Below are positions 16,494 through 26,333 of a stretch of DNA of 64,000 bases, one piece after another. This DNA is from Paenibacillus borealis (GTDB taxonomy: Bacteria; Bacillota; Bacilli; Paenibacillales; Paenibacillaceae): positions 2,914,001 through 2,978,000 of the forward strand of contig NZ_CP009285.1 in assembly GCF_000758665.1 (NCBI RefSeq), read 5' to 3'. Below the pieces are notes generated by a model. It was not told where the DNA came from, did not search any database, and worked only from the letters and a program-made list of their open reading frames with translations. Each line of letters starts with the position of its first letter. Positions within the stretch are counted from its first letter, which is position 1. The position numbers and the translations under genes were made by a program.

Positions 16494-17327
16494 ATGGGTA
16501 AAGCCAAAAAAATAGGCCTGCTGGTGCTGGCCATCCTGATTGCACTGTTCGTGCTGCTGCCGCTCGTGTGGATGCTGTCCACTGCGTTCAAAAATGACTT
16601 CGAAGCCCTCTCCGGGCGGATGAACTTCTTCCCGCAGAAGCCCACGCTTGATAATTTCGTTCAGGGGCTGAGCGGGGAGCTGATGAATACACCGATTCTG
16701 CGCTGGATCATCAATTCCCTGTCAGTAGGGATTGTGGGTACAGCTATCGTGCTGCTGATCGATTCGATGGCGGCATTTGCCCTGGCCCGGCTGCCGGATC
16801 TGCCGCTGCGCCGTACGCTGCTGTCCATGTTCATTGCCTCGCTGATGATTCCAAGCGTGCTGACCTTTCTGCCGATGTACATTGAGTTCAATACACTGGG
16901 GCTGATCAACACGTATCAGGCGCTGATTCTGCCGGCTACAGCCGGGGCGTTCGGAGTGTTCCTTCTGTACCAGTTCTTTGTCTCCTTCCCGAAAGAAATC
17001 GAAGAGGCGGCCCGGATCGACGGGGTGAACAAATGGAATCTGTATGCCAGGATCCTGCTGCCTTCGGCAGTGTCGATCATGATGACGCTGGGTATCTTCA
17101 CCTTCATGGGAATCTATAATGACTTTGTCTGGCCGCTGTATGCAACCACCTCGCCGGAGATGCGGACGATCACCGCAGGGATTGCCATGATGGCCACCGG
17201 AAGCTACACCCAGAGCTACGGCAAATTAATGGCCATGACTACCATCGCAGCGCTCCCGGTGCTGATTATCTTCATCGTAGGGCAGAAGTCGTTCGTTAAG
17301 GCGATTACCAGCTCGGGTGTGAAATAG
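16494..17327 (+). CDS. Carbohydrate ABC transporter permease (MalG-like)
   Basis: 277 residues, six hydrophobic segments, with the EAA motif EEAARIDGVNKWNLYARILLP near residue 165 and the MalG-type C-terminus GQKSFVKAITSSGVK. It begins two bases after the stop of the preceding permease (TAAATG arrangement) behind AAGGAGAAGG, so the two are translationally linked and will form a heterodimeric channel. Confidence 0.93.
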   Translation: MGKAKKIGLLVLAILIALFVLLPLVWMLSTAFKNDFEALSGRMNFFPQKPTLDNFVQGLSGELMNTPILRWIINSLSVGIVGTAIVLLIDSMAAFALARLPDLPLRRTLLSMFIASLMIPSVLTFLPMYIEFNTLGLINTYQALILPATAGAFGVFLLYQFFVSFPKEIEEAARIDGVNKWNLYARILLPSAVSIMMTLGIFTFMGIYNDFVWPLYATTSPEMRTITAGIAMMATGSYTQSYGKLMAMTTIAALPVLIIFIVGQKSFVKAITSSGVK

Positions 17328-17347
17328 CGGGTGATAGGGGGAAGCAT

Positions 17348-19126
17348 ATGGGAAAGATATCAGCGAAACCGCGGAAGGCATGGACAGGTAAGAACTCACG
17401 TAGAATAATCTACTCCCTTGCGGCAGTTCTGTTACTTATACTGGCGGGAGGTGCATATTTGGTGCTGCAGTACAATAATAGCGGGACGGATGAAGTCTAC
17501 AACGGGCATGGCGGGACGTTTAAGAACACACTTGCCGAGATTGATACTCCTGATCCGAGCATGATCTACAAGGATGGATATTATTACATGACCTTCACCC
17601 ATAACGGAACGGATATTATGGTGATGAAGTCACGCACAATGGATTTCCGCCAGGCCGAGAGGAAGGTGGTATGGTATCCGCCGGCGGAGACCGCCTACTC
17701 GGCGAATCTCTGGGCGCCCGAGCTCCAGTACATCCGGGGCAGCTGGTATATCTATTTTGCCGCAGATGATGGCAATAACGAGAATCACCGGATGTATGTG
17801 CTGCAGGGGGACAGCGGTGATCCGCTGGGCGATTATACCTTCAAGGGCCAAGTCACCGACGATACCAACAAGTGGGCGATCGACGGGCTGGCAATGGAAG
17901 TGGATGATGAGCTGTATTTCGTCTGGTCCGGCTGGGAAGGCGATGTCAACACTGCGCAGAACACCTATATTGCGCCAATGAGTGATCCGCTGACGATCAG
18001 CGGACCGAGGGTGCTGCTGAGCGAGCCTCTGCTTCCGTGGGAGCAGGCCGGAGGTCCGCCGTACATCAATGAAGGCCAGTCGGTCCTTCATCATGACGGG
18101 CGCGTCTTCATTGTCTATTCCGGCGCGGGCAGCTGGACTCCGTATTACAGTCTGGGCCTGCTGGCCTTGAAGCCCGGCGGCAATCCGCTGGAGGCGGCAG
18201 ACTGGACCAAGGCGGAGCAGCCGCTGCTGGCAATGGATGAAGCCGCCGGAGTGTACGGGCCGGGGCATAACTCGTTTACGGTGTCGCCGGATGGCAGCGA
18301 GCAGTGGATTGTCTATCACGCGACTACTGGAGCGGCGGACGGCTGGAACAACCGCAAAGCACGGGCCCAGCCGGTCAGCTGGGACGATGGCGGCCTGCCG
18401 GTGTTCGGGAAGCCGCTGGCGCTGAGCACGGCGCTTGAGGTTCCCGCTGGAATGGGAGTATTCCAGGCTGAGAATGCCATCCGCAGCGGGAACCGGCTGG
18501 AGTTCCCGTCCTTGCCGTCTACAGTAGATAGCGATACTCCGCTGCTGGCGCATTATGTGAATCCGGGGGGAGAACCGGCCGCCGCGGCGGTCTCAGTGAA
18601 TGCTGGACCACCGTCTACGCTTCAGTTGCTGCCTGCCGGGGAGGGACTGACCGGATACGCCTATCTGAGCTTGCCGTTCACAGCCGGGATGAATACAGTA
18701 GCCATTGAGCTGCCGGAGGGAGGCGCAGCTGAACTGAAGGCCATTGAAATTCCCCGGTATGAAGGTGAAGCCCAGACGCTGGAGGGGAATGCTGATGTGC
18801 AGGATAACCCGTATGCCTCGGGCGGGGCAGCGGCAAATCTGAGCGGAAGTGATGCTGCATTGCGCTTAAGCAATATTCACGTTCCACGAAGCGGTACTTA
18901 CACCGTCTCCTTAGCTGTCCTTAACGCTTCACCGGACGCGAAGCTGGAGGTGGCGGTGAACGGGGATTCTACGATCGTATCGACCCTGGAATCTCAGGAA
19001 CGAAACCAATTATCCTTCATTGAGCTGGAGCTGAAATTGCAGAGCGGTAGGAATGAAATCATTCTTTTTGACAGACAAGGCAGCTTCGGTATAGATTATA
19101 TGGATATATGGCAGAAGAGTGAATAA
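17348..19126 (+). CDS. Membrane-anchored GH43-family glycosidase with C-terminal carbohydrate-binding-like region
   Basis: 592 residues. A basic N-terminus and hydrophobic helix (residues 23-42) suggest a signal anchor, placing the enzyme outside the membrane. The GH43 five-bladed propeller carries the three expected acids: Asp69 in DTPDPSMIY (general base), Asp179 in WAIDGLAM (pKa modulator) and Glu242 in YINEGQSVL (general acid). The family mainly contains arabinofuranosidases, xylosidases and arabinanases. After about residue 375 come beta-sandwich segments (FQAENAIRSGNRLEFP and SGTYTVSLAVLNASPDAKLEVAVNG) that resemble CBM6/35-like domains. It sits in the ABC locus and would release sugars for the transporter; exact substrate unknown. 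Confidence 0.85.
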   Translation: MGKISAKPRKAWTGKNSRRIIYSLAAVLLLILAGGAYLVLQYNNSGTDEVYNGHGGTFKNTLAEIDTPDPSMIYKDGYYYMTFTHNGTDIMVMKSRTMDFRQAERKVVWYPPAETAYSANLWAPELQYIRGSWYIYFAADDGNNENHRMYVLQGDSGDPLGDYTFKGQVTDDTNKWAIDGLAMEVDDELYFVWSGWEGDVNTAQNTYIAPMSDPLTISGPRVLLSEPLLPWEQAGGPPYINEGQSVLHHDGRVFIVYSGAGSWTPYYSLGLLALKPGGNPLEAADWTKAEQPLLAMDEAAGVYGPGHNSFTVSPDGSEQWIVYHATTGAADGWNNRKARAQPVSWDDGGLPVFGKPLALSTALEVPAGMGVFQAENAIRSGNRLEFPSLPSTVDSDTPLLAHYVNPGGEPAAAAVSVNAGPPSTLQLLPAGEGLTGYAYLSLPFTAGMNTVAIELPEGGAAELKAIEIPRYEGEAQTLEGNADVQDNPYASGGAAANLSGSDAALRLSNIHVPRSGTYTVSLAVLNASPDAKLEVAVNGDSTIVSTLESQERNQLSFIELELKLQSGRNEIILFDRQGSFGIDYMDIWQKSE

Positions 19127-19171
19127 GCCGGGTAGATTCATAGATTGCATGCATGACGGGGGCTTAAACAT

Positions 19172-20488
19172 ATGAGAGATACGAGATACTATTGCGGGCA
19201 CAAACGGAATAAACTGATTACGCTTTCAATTCTGCTGCTGACTATGCTGCTGGTCATGGGCGGCTGCGGTACAGATGAGGCAGAAGAATCTCCACAGGCT
19301 GCCGCTGAGCCGGTAACTCTGGAGTACTGGACTCCATTCAGCGGCGGAGACAACATTTTCATGACCGAACTGGTGCAGCAGTTCAACCGGGAGCACGGGG
19401 ATATCCGGATCGATCAGATCAACTCCCGGCTGGATGATTATTATTCCCGGCTGCGCACGGCGATTCTGTCCGGTAATGCACCGGATTTAGCCATTATTCA
19501 CGCTACCAATCTGCCGCAATTCGTGCAGAACGGTTATATTGAACCGCTTGACGGACTCGCTGCGGATAGCGGGCTGGACTGGAGCCAGTTCAATACCAAA
19601 ATCGCTGAGTCCACGGTCTACGGCGGTGCCCATTATGCTGTACCTCTGGATACGCATACGTTAGTGCTCTATTACAATAAGAAGTATTTAAAGGAAGCCG
19701 GGCTGCTGGATGCCGGGGACAAACCGCTGATCGGCAAAGGAGAGCAGGGGTTTACGGAATTCCTGCAACAGTTGAAGGCGGAGTTACCGCCCGGAGTGGC
19801 TCCGCTGGCTCTGCCCAGCACACGTATTGATTCCGTGTGGCTGTGGTGGAGCCTGTACAATCAGATGCAGGGCGGCGGTGTCTTTTATAATCCGGAAGGT
19901 ACGCAGGCTGTCTTTAACAATAAGGAGTCGCTTCAGGCACTGGAGTTCGTGAACAGCCTGTATGAGCAGGAGCTGATTCCGCCGGATATTAATGATGCCT
20001 TCAAGCTGTTCTATGACGGAGAGGCCGCTATGCTGATTACGGGTGTCTGGGGAACCGGCGCTTTTGAGCAGGATGAGCAACTGGAGCTGGGCGTCGTGCC
20101 GGTTCCGGTCATCTACGATCATCCGGCGGTCTGGGGAGATTCGCATACGCTGGCTATTCCGGCCAAAAGCGAGATGAGTGCGGAGAAACGTAATGCTGCT
20201 ATGATTTTTGCCCGCTGGGCGGTGGAGCATGGAGTGATGTGGGCAGAAGCAGGGCATGTGCCGAGTTCCCGGAAGGTCGTGGAGAGCGGAGCGTATGCTG
20301 CACTGAAGTTCCGCAGTGATTATGCCAATACCGCCAACTCCGTAGCCTACTGGCCGAGAAATGTGAAGCAGTGGAGTATTAATGAAGAGATTATCCGGCA
20401 GTTTGAAAAAATGATCTATAAAGAGCAAAGCCCGGAGCAGGCTCTGCAAAAAGCGGTGGACAGCATTAACCTTCAGCTGAAGAAATAA
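19172..20488 (+). CDS. Second family-1 substrate-binding lipoprotein
   Basis: 438 residues with signal sequence and lipobox VMGGC (Cys near residue 30). The mature start VTLEYWTPFSGGDNIFMTEL is close to that of the first binding protein (TELLFWSPFSGSDGPFM), and both end in a QALQKAVDSI-like helix, so the two are paralogues. Having a second binding protein next to the kinase gene, 23 bases upstream of it, suggests either a different ligand for the same permeases or a sensory role feeding the kinase. ATG 19172 follows a run of five G. Confidence in the family is high; the role is inference. Confidence 0.88.
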   Translation: MRDTRYYCGHKRNKLITLSILLLTMLLVMGGCGTDEAEESPQAAAEPVTLEYWTPFSGGDNIFMTELVQQFNREHGDIRIDQINSRLDDYYSRLRTAILSGNAPDLAIIHATNLPQFVQNGYIEPLDGLAADSGLDWSQFNTKIAESTVYGGAHYAVPLDTHTLVLYYNKKYLKEAGLLDAGDKPLIGKGEQGFTEFLQQLKAELPPGVAPLALPSTRIDSVWLWWSLYNQMQGGGVFYNPEGTQAVFNNKESLQALEFVNSLYEQELIPPDINDAFKLFYDGEAAMLITGVWGTGAFEQDEQLELGVVPVPVIYDHPAVWGDSHTLAIPAKSEMSAEKRNAAMIFARWAVEHGVMWAEAGHVPSSRKVVESGAYAALKFRSDYANTANSVAYWPRNVKQWSINEEIIRQFEKMIYKEQSPEQALQKAVDSINLQLKK

Positions 20489-20517
20489 ATGCAAAAGGAT
20501 TAAAGGGGAGAATGCGG

Positions 20518-22329
20518 TTGAAATCATTTCGCGGCTGGTTCAGGAATCTGGCGCTCGCGCGCAAGCTTATTCTTATCAATGTGGTATTCATTGTGTTGCC
20601 GCTGGGACTGATGGGCTATTTCGCCTTCGCACGCTTCACCGAAACGACAGAGCGCAAGGTTGGAGATTATCAGCTTCAGACGCTGAAGCAGCTTACCCTG
20701 AATATTGACACCTATATGAATGAGCTGAACCGGCTGACCGTAATGCCCTATCAATATCCCAAGGTTACCGACTATCTTGCAACCAAGCGTGCCCCCGGTG
20801 AACCTCTGACACTGGATGAGATCAGCGGACTGAACAGCTTCGTCACTCAGGTGTTTCTGAACGGCCGGGTGGATATTCTGGGGGTCTCATTATACGGCAC
20901 CGGCGGTGCCTCCTATGTGGTCATGCCGGAGAGCCAATATGTGACGACTTATAAGCTCGAAGAAAATGTCAGCTGGCTGAACAAGTTCAAAGGGCACTAC
21001 GGGCAGCCCGTGTATGTTGCCACGCATGACTTGAGTGCAAGCGGCGGAAATGTGTATCGGGCCTTCTCCATTGTCCGGGAGCTGCGCAGCTTCGATGACG
21101 GGGTGACCCTCGGGTACATTGTCATTGATGTGGACCCCAAGTTCATCAGTGAGATTCTGTCCAAAGTAAAGCTGGATGCCAAGGAGCTGCTGTACATTAC
21201 GGATGATTCCGGCAATCTGGTCATCGGTAAGGATCATGGATTGCCGAAGGCAGCGCCTTCCCTGTCTCCTGGTATTTCTGGTGAAGGAGTAAGTCATGTG
21301 AAGTCGGAGGGCGAAGGGCTGCTGATGGCCCACGTAACTTCTGAAGTGACAGGCTGGACCACGGTGGGGGTTGTTCCTGTATCCAGTCTGATGAAAGATA
21401 CCGAGGTTCTGCGCACATACATTATTCTTATTGGCATCATCTGTGTAGGCCTGGCCCTGCTGCTGTATGTGTTCATCGCCTACCGGATCACCCAGCCGCT
21501 GCGCAAGCTGAGCCGGCTGATGCGCAGTGTCGAGCGCGGCGATCTCAGCATGGCTTTTCCGGTGAGCGGTACGGATGAAGTGGGGATGCTGGGCCATTCA
21601 TTTAACGGCATGCTTGCCAAGCTCAGTGAGCTGGGGTATCTGCTCTATGAGACGGAGATCCGGGAGAAGGATGCGCAGATTGCTGCGCTGCAGAGCAAGA
21701 TCAATCCGCATTTTCTGTACAATACACTGGGCTCTATCAGCATGTATGCCGAGCTTGAGGGCAGTCCAGAGATTATTACAATGTCCAATAATCTGAGCAA
21801 GCTGCTGCGCTACAGCCTCAGCGGACGCAAGGAGCATGTGACGCTTCAGGATGAGCTGGACCATGTCAGCGGGTATATGACAATCCAGCAGATGCGTTAT
21901 GAAGAGCGCATTCACTTCACTATGACCATCGAGCCTTCGCTGCTGGGCTGCGAGGTCATCCCGCTGATGATCCAGCCGCTGGTGGAGAATGCCATCAACC
22001 ATGCGCTGGATCAGGGCATAGGCCGGGGACGGATTTCGCTGACCGCAGACTGCAGTGGTCAGGTGCTTAGAATAACCGTCGAGGATGACGGCATCGGCAT
22101 GAATGCGGAAGCGCTCGAGGCGCTCCGGCTGCATCTGCGGAATACGAAGGATCTGGGTGGACGCTCAGGCAACGGTCTGCTGAATGTTCACCGCCGGATT
22201 GTACTGCATTATGGCGATGAATATGGTCTTTCACTGGAGAGTATGCCGTATCAGGGCTTCAAGGCAGTGCTGAAGCTGCCGGTTATTATCCATCAGGGCA
22301 GAGCAAGGGAGGATGACGGAGTTGCCTAA
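20518..22329 (+). CDS. YesM-type sensor histidine kinase
   Basis: About 603 residues. A first membrane helix near residues 14-34, an extracellular sensor of about 260 residues, a second helix near residues 303-325, a HAMP domain (RITQPLRKLSRLMRSVERGDLSM), then the His_kinase domain with phosphoacceptor His398 in SKINPHFLYNTLGSI and a HATPase module (PLMIQPLVENAINHAL, VEDDGIGM, GGRSGNGLLNVHRRI). The wiring is that of YesM/LytS-like kinases that control AraC-type regulators of carbohydrate loci. TTG 20518 gives seven-base spacing to AAAGGGGAG; ATG 20512 is only about two bases from it. Its partner regulator overlaps its 3' end. Confidence 0.93.
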   Translation: MKSFRGWFRNLALARKLILINVVFIVLPLGLMGYFAFARFTETTERKVGDYQLQTLKQLTLNIDTYMNELNRLTVMPYQYPKVTDYLATKRAPGEPLTLDEISGLNSFVTQVFLNGRVDILGVSLYGTGGASYVVMPESQYVTTYKLEENVSWLNKFKGHYGQPVYVATHDLSASGGNVYRAFSIVRELRSFDDGVTLGYIVIDVDPKFISEILSKVKLDAKELLYITDDSGNLVIGKDHGLPKAAPSLSPGISGEGVSHVKSEGEGLLMAHVTSEVTGWTTVGVVPVSSLMKDTEVLRTYIILIGIICVGLALLLYVFIAYRITQPLRKLSRLMRSVERGDLSMAFPVSGTDEVGMLGHSFNGMLAKLSELGYLLYETEIREKDAQIAALQSKINPHFLYNTLGSISMYAELEGSPEIITMSNNLSKLLRYSLSGRKEHVTLQDELDHVSGYMTIQQMRYEERIHFTMTIEPSLLGCEVIPLMIQPLVENAINHALDQGIGRGRISLTADCSGQVLRITVEDDGIGMNAEALEALRLHLRNTKDLGGRSGNGLLNVHRRIVLHYGDEYGLSLESMPYQGFKAVLKLPVIIHQGRAREDDGVA

Positions 22330-23962
22330 AATACTGATTGTTGACGATGAATCTGTCTTCCGCAAAGGTCTGCGCAAAATGATCACCAGCCTGGAGGGGA
22401 ACTGGGAGGTGGTGGGTGAAGCCACTGACGGCTATGATGCGCTTGACAAGCTGGCCGAGCTGTCACCTGAAGTGCTGCTCACCGATATCCGCATGCCGCG
22501 GATGGACGGAATCCAGCTGCAGCAGATGGCGGGAGGACGTTTCAAGGATCTGATGACCGTCGTGGTCAGCGGTTATGACGAGTTCGCTTATGTGCAGCAG
22601 TCGATGCGCCAGGGGGCGAAGGATTATCTGATGAAGCCGGTCGAACGCCAGGAGCTGGGGCGTGTGCTGGAGAGGCTTGGGCGGGAACTGGCGGAGCGCA
22701 AGGCGCTGCCTGCGCGGAGGGATGAACCGTGGCAGGTCCAGCCTGTGCTGAAGCGGCATGTGGCCGGTCATCTGATCGAGAGTCTGCTGAAAGGCAAAAC
22801 AGAAGATAGCGACCTGCAGCTGCTGCGGGAGATGGGCTTTGCCTTCGGGCATCCCTACTTCATCTGCATGGTGATCAAGCTGGATAAGCATTCGGTGGAG
22901 AAGGAGCGTTATCAGCGGGGCGATGCTTCCCTGTTCCTCCTGTATATCCAGCAGGTAGTCCAGGAAATGATTGACCGCCATGCGACAGGCATAAGCTTCG
23001 TGCTGTCGGATACCGAGGTCGTGGCTTTGCTGAATATAGCTGAGCCGCAGCATTCCTTATCGGCACCGGGAACTCTGGGAGATTTGATCCGCAGACAGAT
23101 CCGCTCTTTGTCCAACCTGACGGTAACCATCGGGGTCAGTAATCCGGCGGAAGGACTGCCGGGCATTCCGAAAGCTTACAATGAAGCAGGAATCGCCCTC
23201 TTGTACCGGCTGATCGAAGGCGGTGATAAGCTGCTCGATTATGCCAAAATGACAGAACGCCCCCATTCGGGAAGCGGACCCTTGAAATGGTCATGGGAGA
23301 TGCTGGAGAAGTCGATTACCGGGGGCAGAGTGGCCAGCATCGGCCCGATTGTTGAACATATGATTGAAGAGCTGTGCAGTATGGCAGAATCGCCGGAGAG
23401 CATTCATCAGCAAATCTGCAAGCTGCTGCTGTACTACTACGAATTATCCGAAGAGCTTAATGTTACCGAATCCTGGTTGGGGTCAAAGGATATCCGCAAG
23501 GTGCTGTTCGATGTGTGCAGCCTGTCTTCGCGGCAGGAACTGGCCGAGAAATGCCGCGGACTGCTGCTTACCCTGACCGGCTGCATTGCGAAGTCCAGAG
23601 AGGTGAAGGATATCGATCCGGTAACTGCCGCCCAACGCTATATTACCCAGCATTATGATCATCCGCTAAGCCTTAAGGAAGTGGCGGATGAGGTGTATTT
23701 GAACCCGGCGTATTTCAGCAATCTGTTTAAGCAGAGGACCGGCGTTACTTTTATCGAGTTCCTGACACATATCCGGATAGAAGAAGCCCGCAAGAAGCTG
23801 GCCTTCACAGGTGAGAAAATCAGCAGGATCGCTGAGGAGACGGGGTTTGGCAATGTGCGCCACTTCAACCGGGTGTTCAAAAACTGCTGCGGTCTTTCGC
23901 CTAAAGAATACAGGGACAGCACTCGTAACGTGCAGGCGGCTCTAATTGATAGGAAGGACTGA
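22322..23962 (+). CDS. YesN-type response regulator with AraC DNA-binding domain
   Basis: About 546 residues. An N-terminal receiver (KILIVDDE, phosphorylated Asp55 in LLTDIRMPRMDG, Lys in DYLMKPVERQE), a central linker of about 270 residues, and a C-terminal AraC double HTH (HPLSLKEVADEVYLNPAYFSNLFKQ and KISRIAEETGFGNVRHFNRVFK). It is the cognate partner of the preceding kinase and should activate the saccharide locus. The genes overlap by eight bases. TTG 22322 lies nine bases after GGGAGG; ATG 22313 abuts the ribosome site and is less likely. Confidence 0.93.
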   Translation: MPKILIVDDESVFRKGLRKMITSLEGNWEVVGEATDGYDALDKLAELSPEVLLTDIRMPRMDGIQLQQMAGGRFKDLMTVVVSGYDEFAYVQQSMRQGAKDYLMKPVERQELGRVLERLGRELAERKALPARRDEPWQVQPVLKRHVAGHLIESLLKGKTEDSDLQLLREMGFAFGHPYFICMVIKLDKHSVEKERYQRGDASLFLLYIQQVVQEMIDRHATGISFVLSDTEVVALLNIAEPQHSLSAPGTLGDLIRRQIRSLSNLTVTIGVSNPAEGLPGIPKAYNEAGIALLYRLIEGGDKLLDYAKMTERPHSGSGPLKWSWEMLEKSITGGRVASIGPIVEHMIEELCSMAESPESIHQQICKLLLYYYELSEELNVTESWLGSKDIRKVLFDVCSLSSRQELAEKCRGLLLTLTGCIAKSREVKDIDPVTAAQRYITQHYDHPLSLKEVADEVYLNPAYFSNLFKQRTGVTFIEFLTHIRIEEARKKLAFTGEKISRIAEETGFGNVRHFNRVFKNCCGLSPKEYRDSTRNVQAALIDRKD

Positions 23963-24057
23963 CGTAAGGACTAGTATGGATTAATAAGGACTAACAAGGA
24001 CTGTAGCAAAGTTGATCGCGATGAAATCTAATCACACGGGATACTGGAGGATGTAAA

Positions 24058-25836
24058 ATGACGAATCAGCAACGTACGGAATATCCGCGTCCGCAATTCA
24101 TGCGCGACAACTGGGTGAATTTGAACGGAGAGTGGGAGTTTGCTTTTGACGACGACAATGTAGGCAGCCGGGAGCAGTGGCATCTGGGAAATAAACCGCT
24201 GGCCCGGCGGATACAGGTTCCGTTTGCTTTTCAGAGCAGCCTGAGCGGGATCGCTGATCCCGGATTTCATGACATCGTCTGGTACCGGCGGGAGCTGGAG
24301 ATCCCGGAGGCATTTGAAGGACAAGAGATTCTGCTGCATTTCGGCGCTGTGGATTACGAAGCCTCCGTCTGGCTCAACGGGATCCTGGTGGCGAAGCATG
24401 AGGGCGGGCATACGCCGTTCCATGCCGGAATTAGCGCTGCACTGGCGCCCGCGGGCCAGCCTAATATTCTGGTGGTCAAAGCTGTGGATTACAGCAAGGA
24501 CGTGACTTTGCCCCGGGGCAAGCAATATTGGAAAAGCGATTCGGCCAGCATTTTCTACACCCGGACAACGGGGATCTGGCAGACCGTGTGGATGGAGGCG
24601 GTATCCTCCGTCTATCTCGGCAAGGTGAAGCTGACGCCGGATATTGACCGTAAGAGCATTGAGATCCGTTCCTTCATTAAAGGTGCGCTAACCAGTAATG
24701 GAGAGCTGAACAGTGATTCCTTGAAACTTCAGGTGGAGATCACGTTTGAAGGACAGCCGATTTCAAGTGACGTGTACTCTGTGCGCAACCTGGAAGAGTC
24801 CCGGAGCATTACCCTCAGTGATTTCAACGATCATGGGCACGGGCACTGGTGGTCGCCGGAGCAGCCGAATCTCTATGATGTTACCTTCACCCTGCTGGAC
24901 GGCGGGAAGGTGCTGGATCAGGTGACCAGTTACTTCGGGATGCGCAAAATTTCCATCGAAAGCGGCAAGCTCTGCCTCAACAACCGTCCCTATTTCATGA
25001 AGCTGGTGCTGGACCAGGGGTATTTCCCTGATGGCAACCTGACACCGCCCAGCGATGAGGCGATCCGCCGGGATGTCGAGCTGACCAAGGAGATGGGCTT
25101 CAACGGTGCGCGTAAGCACCAGAAGCTGGAGGACCCGCGTTACCTGTACTGGTGCGACAAGCTGGGGTTACTCGTCTGGGGGGAAGCAGCCAATGCCTAT
25201 GAATATTCAGAAGAGTACGTGCGCCGCTTCACCCAGGAATGGCAGGAGAGCATCGAACGGGATTACAATCACCCTTCGATTGTGGTCTGGGTTCCGCTGA
25301 ACGAGAGCTGGGGCGTGCCGAACATCGCTGCCGACAAAAGGCAGCAGCAGCATGCCCAGACGATGTACCATTTGACCAAGTCGCTGGACGCGACGCGGCC
25401 GGTTGTCTCCAATGACGGCTGGGAGCTGGTCACGACAGATCTGTTCAACATCCACGATTACGAGTGGCGGCGCGAGGTATTGGAACAGCGGTATTCCTCC
25501 GTGGAGCAGGCCGTCAGCCGCCTGCCGGGCAACCGCAAGCTGGCGGTGGAAGGCTTCCCGTATGCGGATCAGCCGATTCTCATTACAGAATTCGGCGGCG
25601 TCGCCTACAAAAAAAGCGACTGGGACGGCTGGGGCTACTCCGGCGCAGAGAACGACGAAGACTTCGCCACGCGTCTGCGGGCGGTGATACAGCCGCTGCT
25701 GCTCTCCGGGGTGGTGCAGGGCTACTGCTACACCCAGCTTACGGATGTGGAGCAGGAGATCAACGGCCTGCTGACCTATGACCGCGTACCGAAGCTGCCG
25801 CTGGAGCTGATCCGGGCGATTAATGAGGGGAAATAA
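24058..25836 (+). CDS. Glycoside hydrolase family 2 enzyme (beta-galactosidase-like)
   Basis: 592 residues, no signal peptide, so cytoplasmic. N-terminal jelly-roll (FMRDNWVNLNGEWEFAFDD, VPFAFQSSLSGI, VWYRRELEIP), an immunoglobulin-like middle domain, and a C-terminal barrel with acid/base Glu416 in WVPLNESWG and nucleophile Glu511 in ITEFGG, the classic GH2 pair. It is shorter than LacZ and lacks the long C-terminal domains. Together with the GH43 enzyme and importer it would hydrolyse imported oligosaccharides; GH2 members act on beta-galactosides, beta-glucuronides, mannosides or arabinosides, and I cannot choose among these. GGAGG lies eight bases before ATG. A terminator closes the locus. 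Confidence 0.88.
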   Translation: MTNQQRTEYPRPQFMRDNWVNLNGEWEFAFDDDNVGSREQWHLGNKPLARRIQVPFAFQSSLSGIADPGFHDIVWYRRELEIPEAFEGQEILLHFGAVDYEASVWLNGILVAKHEGGHTPFHAGISAALAPAGQPNILVVKAVDYSKDVTLPRGKQYWKSDSASIFYTRTTGIWQTVWMEAVSSVYLGKVKLTPDIDRKSIEIRSFIKGALTSNGELNSDSLKLQVEITFEGQPISSDVYSVRNLEESRSITLSDFNDHGHGHWWSPEQPNLYDVTFTLLDGGKVLDQVTSYFGMRKISIESGKLCLNNRPYFMKLVLDQGYFPDGNLTPPSDEAIRRDVELTKEMGFNGARKHQKLEDPRYLYWCDKLGLLVWGEAANAYEYSEEYVRRFTQEWQESIERDYNHPSIVVWVPLNESWGVPNIAADKRQQQHAQTMYHLTKSLDATRPVVSNDGWELVTTDLFNIHDYEWRREVLEQRYSSVEQAVSRLPGNRKLAVEGFPYADQPILITEFGGVAYKKSDWDGWGYSGAENDEDFATRLRAVIQPLLLSGVVQGYCYTQLTDVEQEINGLLTYDRVPKLPLELIRAINEGK

Positions 25837-25886
25837 GCGTAGGAATAGTTAAGCGAAGCTCATACTGTTAAGTCTAAGCTATAAAA

Positions 25887-25931
25887 AAGCTGCCTTCCGG
25901 TACGGAAATCGTACGGAGGCAGCTTTTTAAC
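25887..25931 (+). terminator. Terminator closing the saccharide locus
   Basis: AAGCTGCCTTCCGGTACG pairs with CGTACGGAGGCAGCTT around GAAAT, followed by TTTT. Confidence 0.9.
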
Positions 25932-25950
25932 TTTTTTAGCACGGAGCTAT

Positions 25951-26230
25951 GGGAAATCCTGCACCAAATACAACAATCGGTGCTTTTTAAATCCCGTTTT
26001 AGGGAATTGTTGCACGAAATGCAACAATCTGTGCCCGGGATGCGCCAATCTGATGATAATCTTGCAAAAAGTACAACAATTTGTGAAGGCAGCCGCCAAC
26101 TGAGCGGAAATCCTGCAAAAAGTACAACATTTTTAGGCTTGGCACACCCGGTTGACAGAAATCTTGCACAAATTTCAACAATGAGCAGTCCCAGAGGTCA
26201 AGCAAGCTGCTAGCAATCCTGCAAACGTAC
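25951..26230. repeat. Degenerate tandem repeat, about six copies, 50-55 bp period
   Basis: The core AATCYTGCAAAAAGTACAACAA recurs at about 25955, 26005, 26059, 26109, 26160 and 26215. The second copy is a perfect inverted repeat (TTGTTGCA, CGAAA, TGCAACAA). It lies between the converging GH2 and hisS genes; frames crossing it are artefacts. Confidence 0.8.
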
Positions 26231-26333
26231 ATCTATCAGCCGCCAGCGCTTGTATTCCAAAGCTGGTGAGTGGAGCGTATGCAAACTTGTTTGTCTGAGA
26301 GTGAATTTGGACCTGGAGCAGACTCAATAAGTT

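Noticed and set aside
23945..24040. Repeated AAGGACT words between the response regulator and GH2 gene
   Set aside because: Short, irregularly spaced words that may simply be ribosome-site-like purine runs; no further structure.
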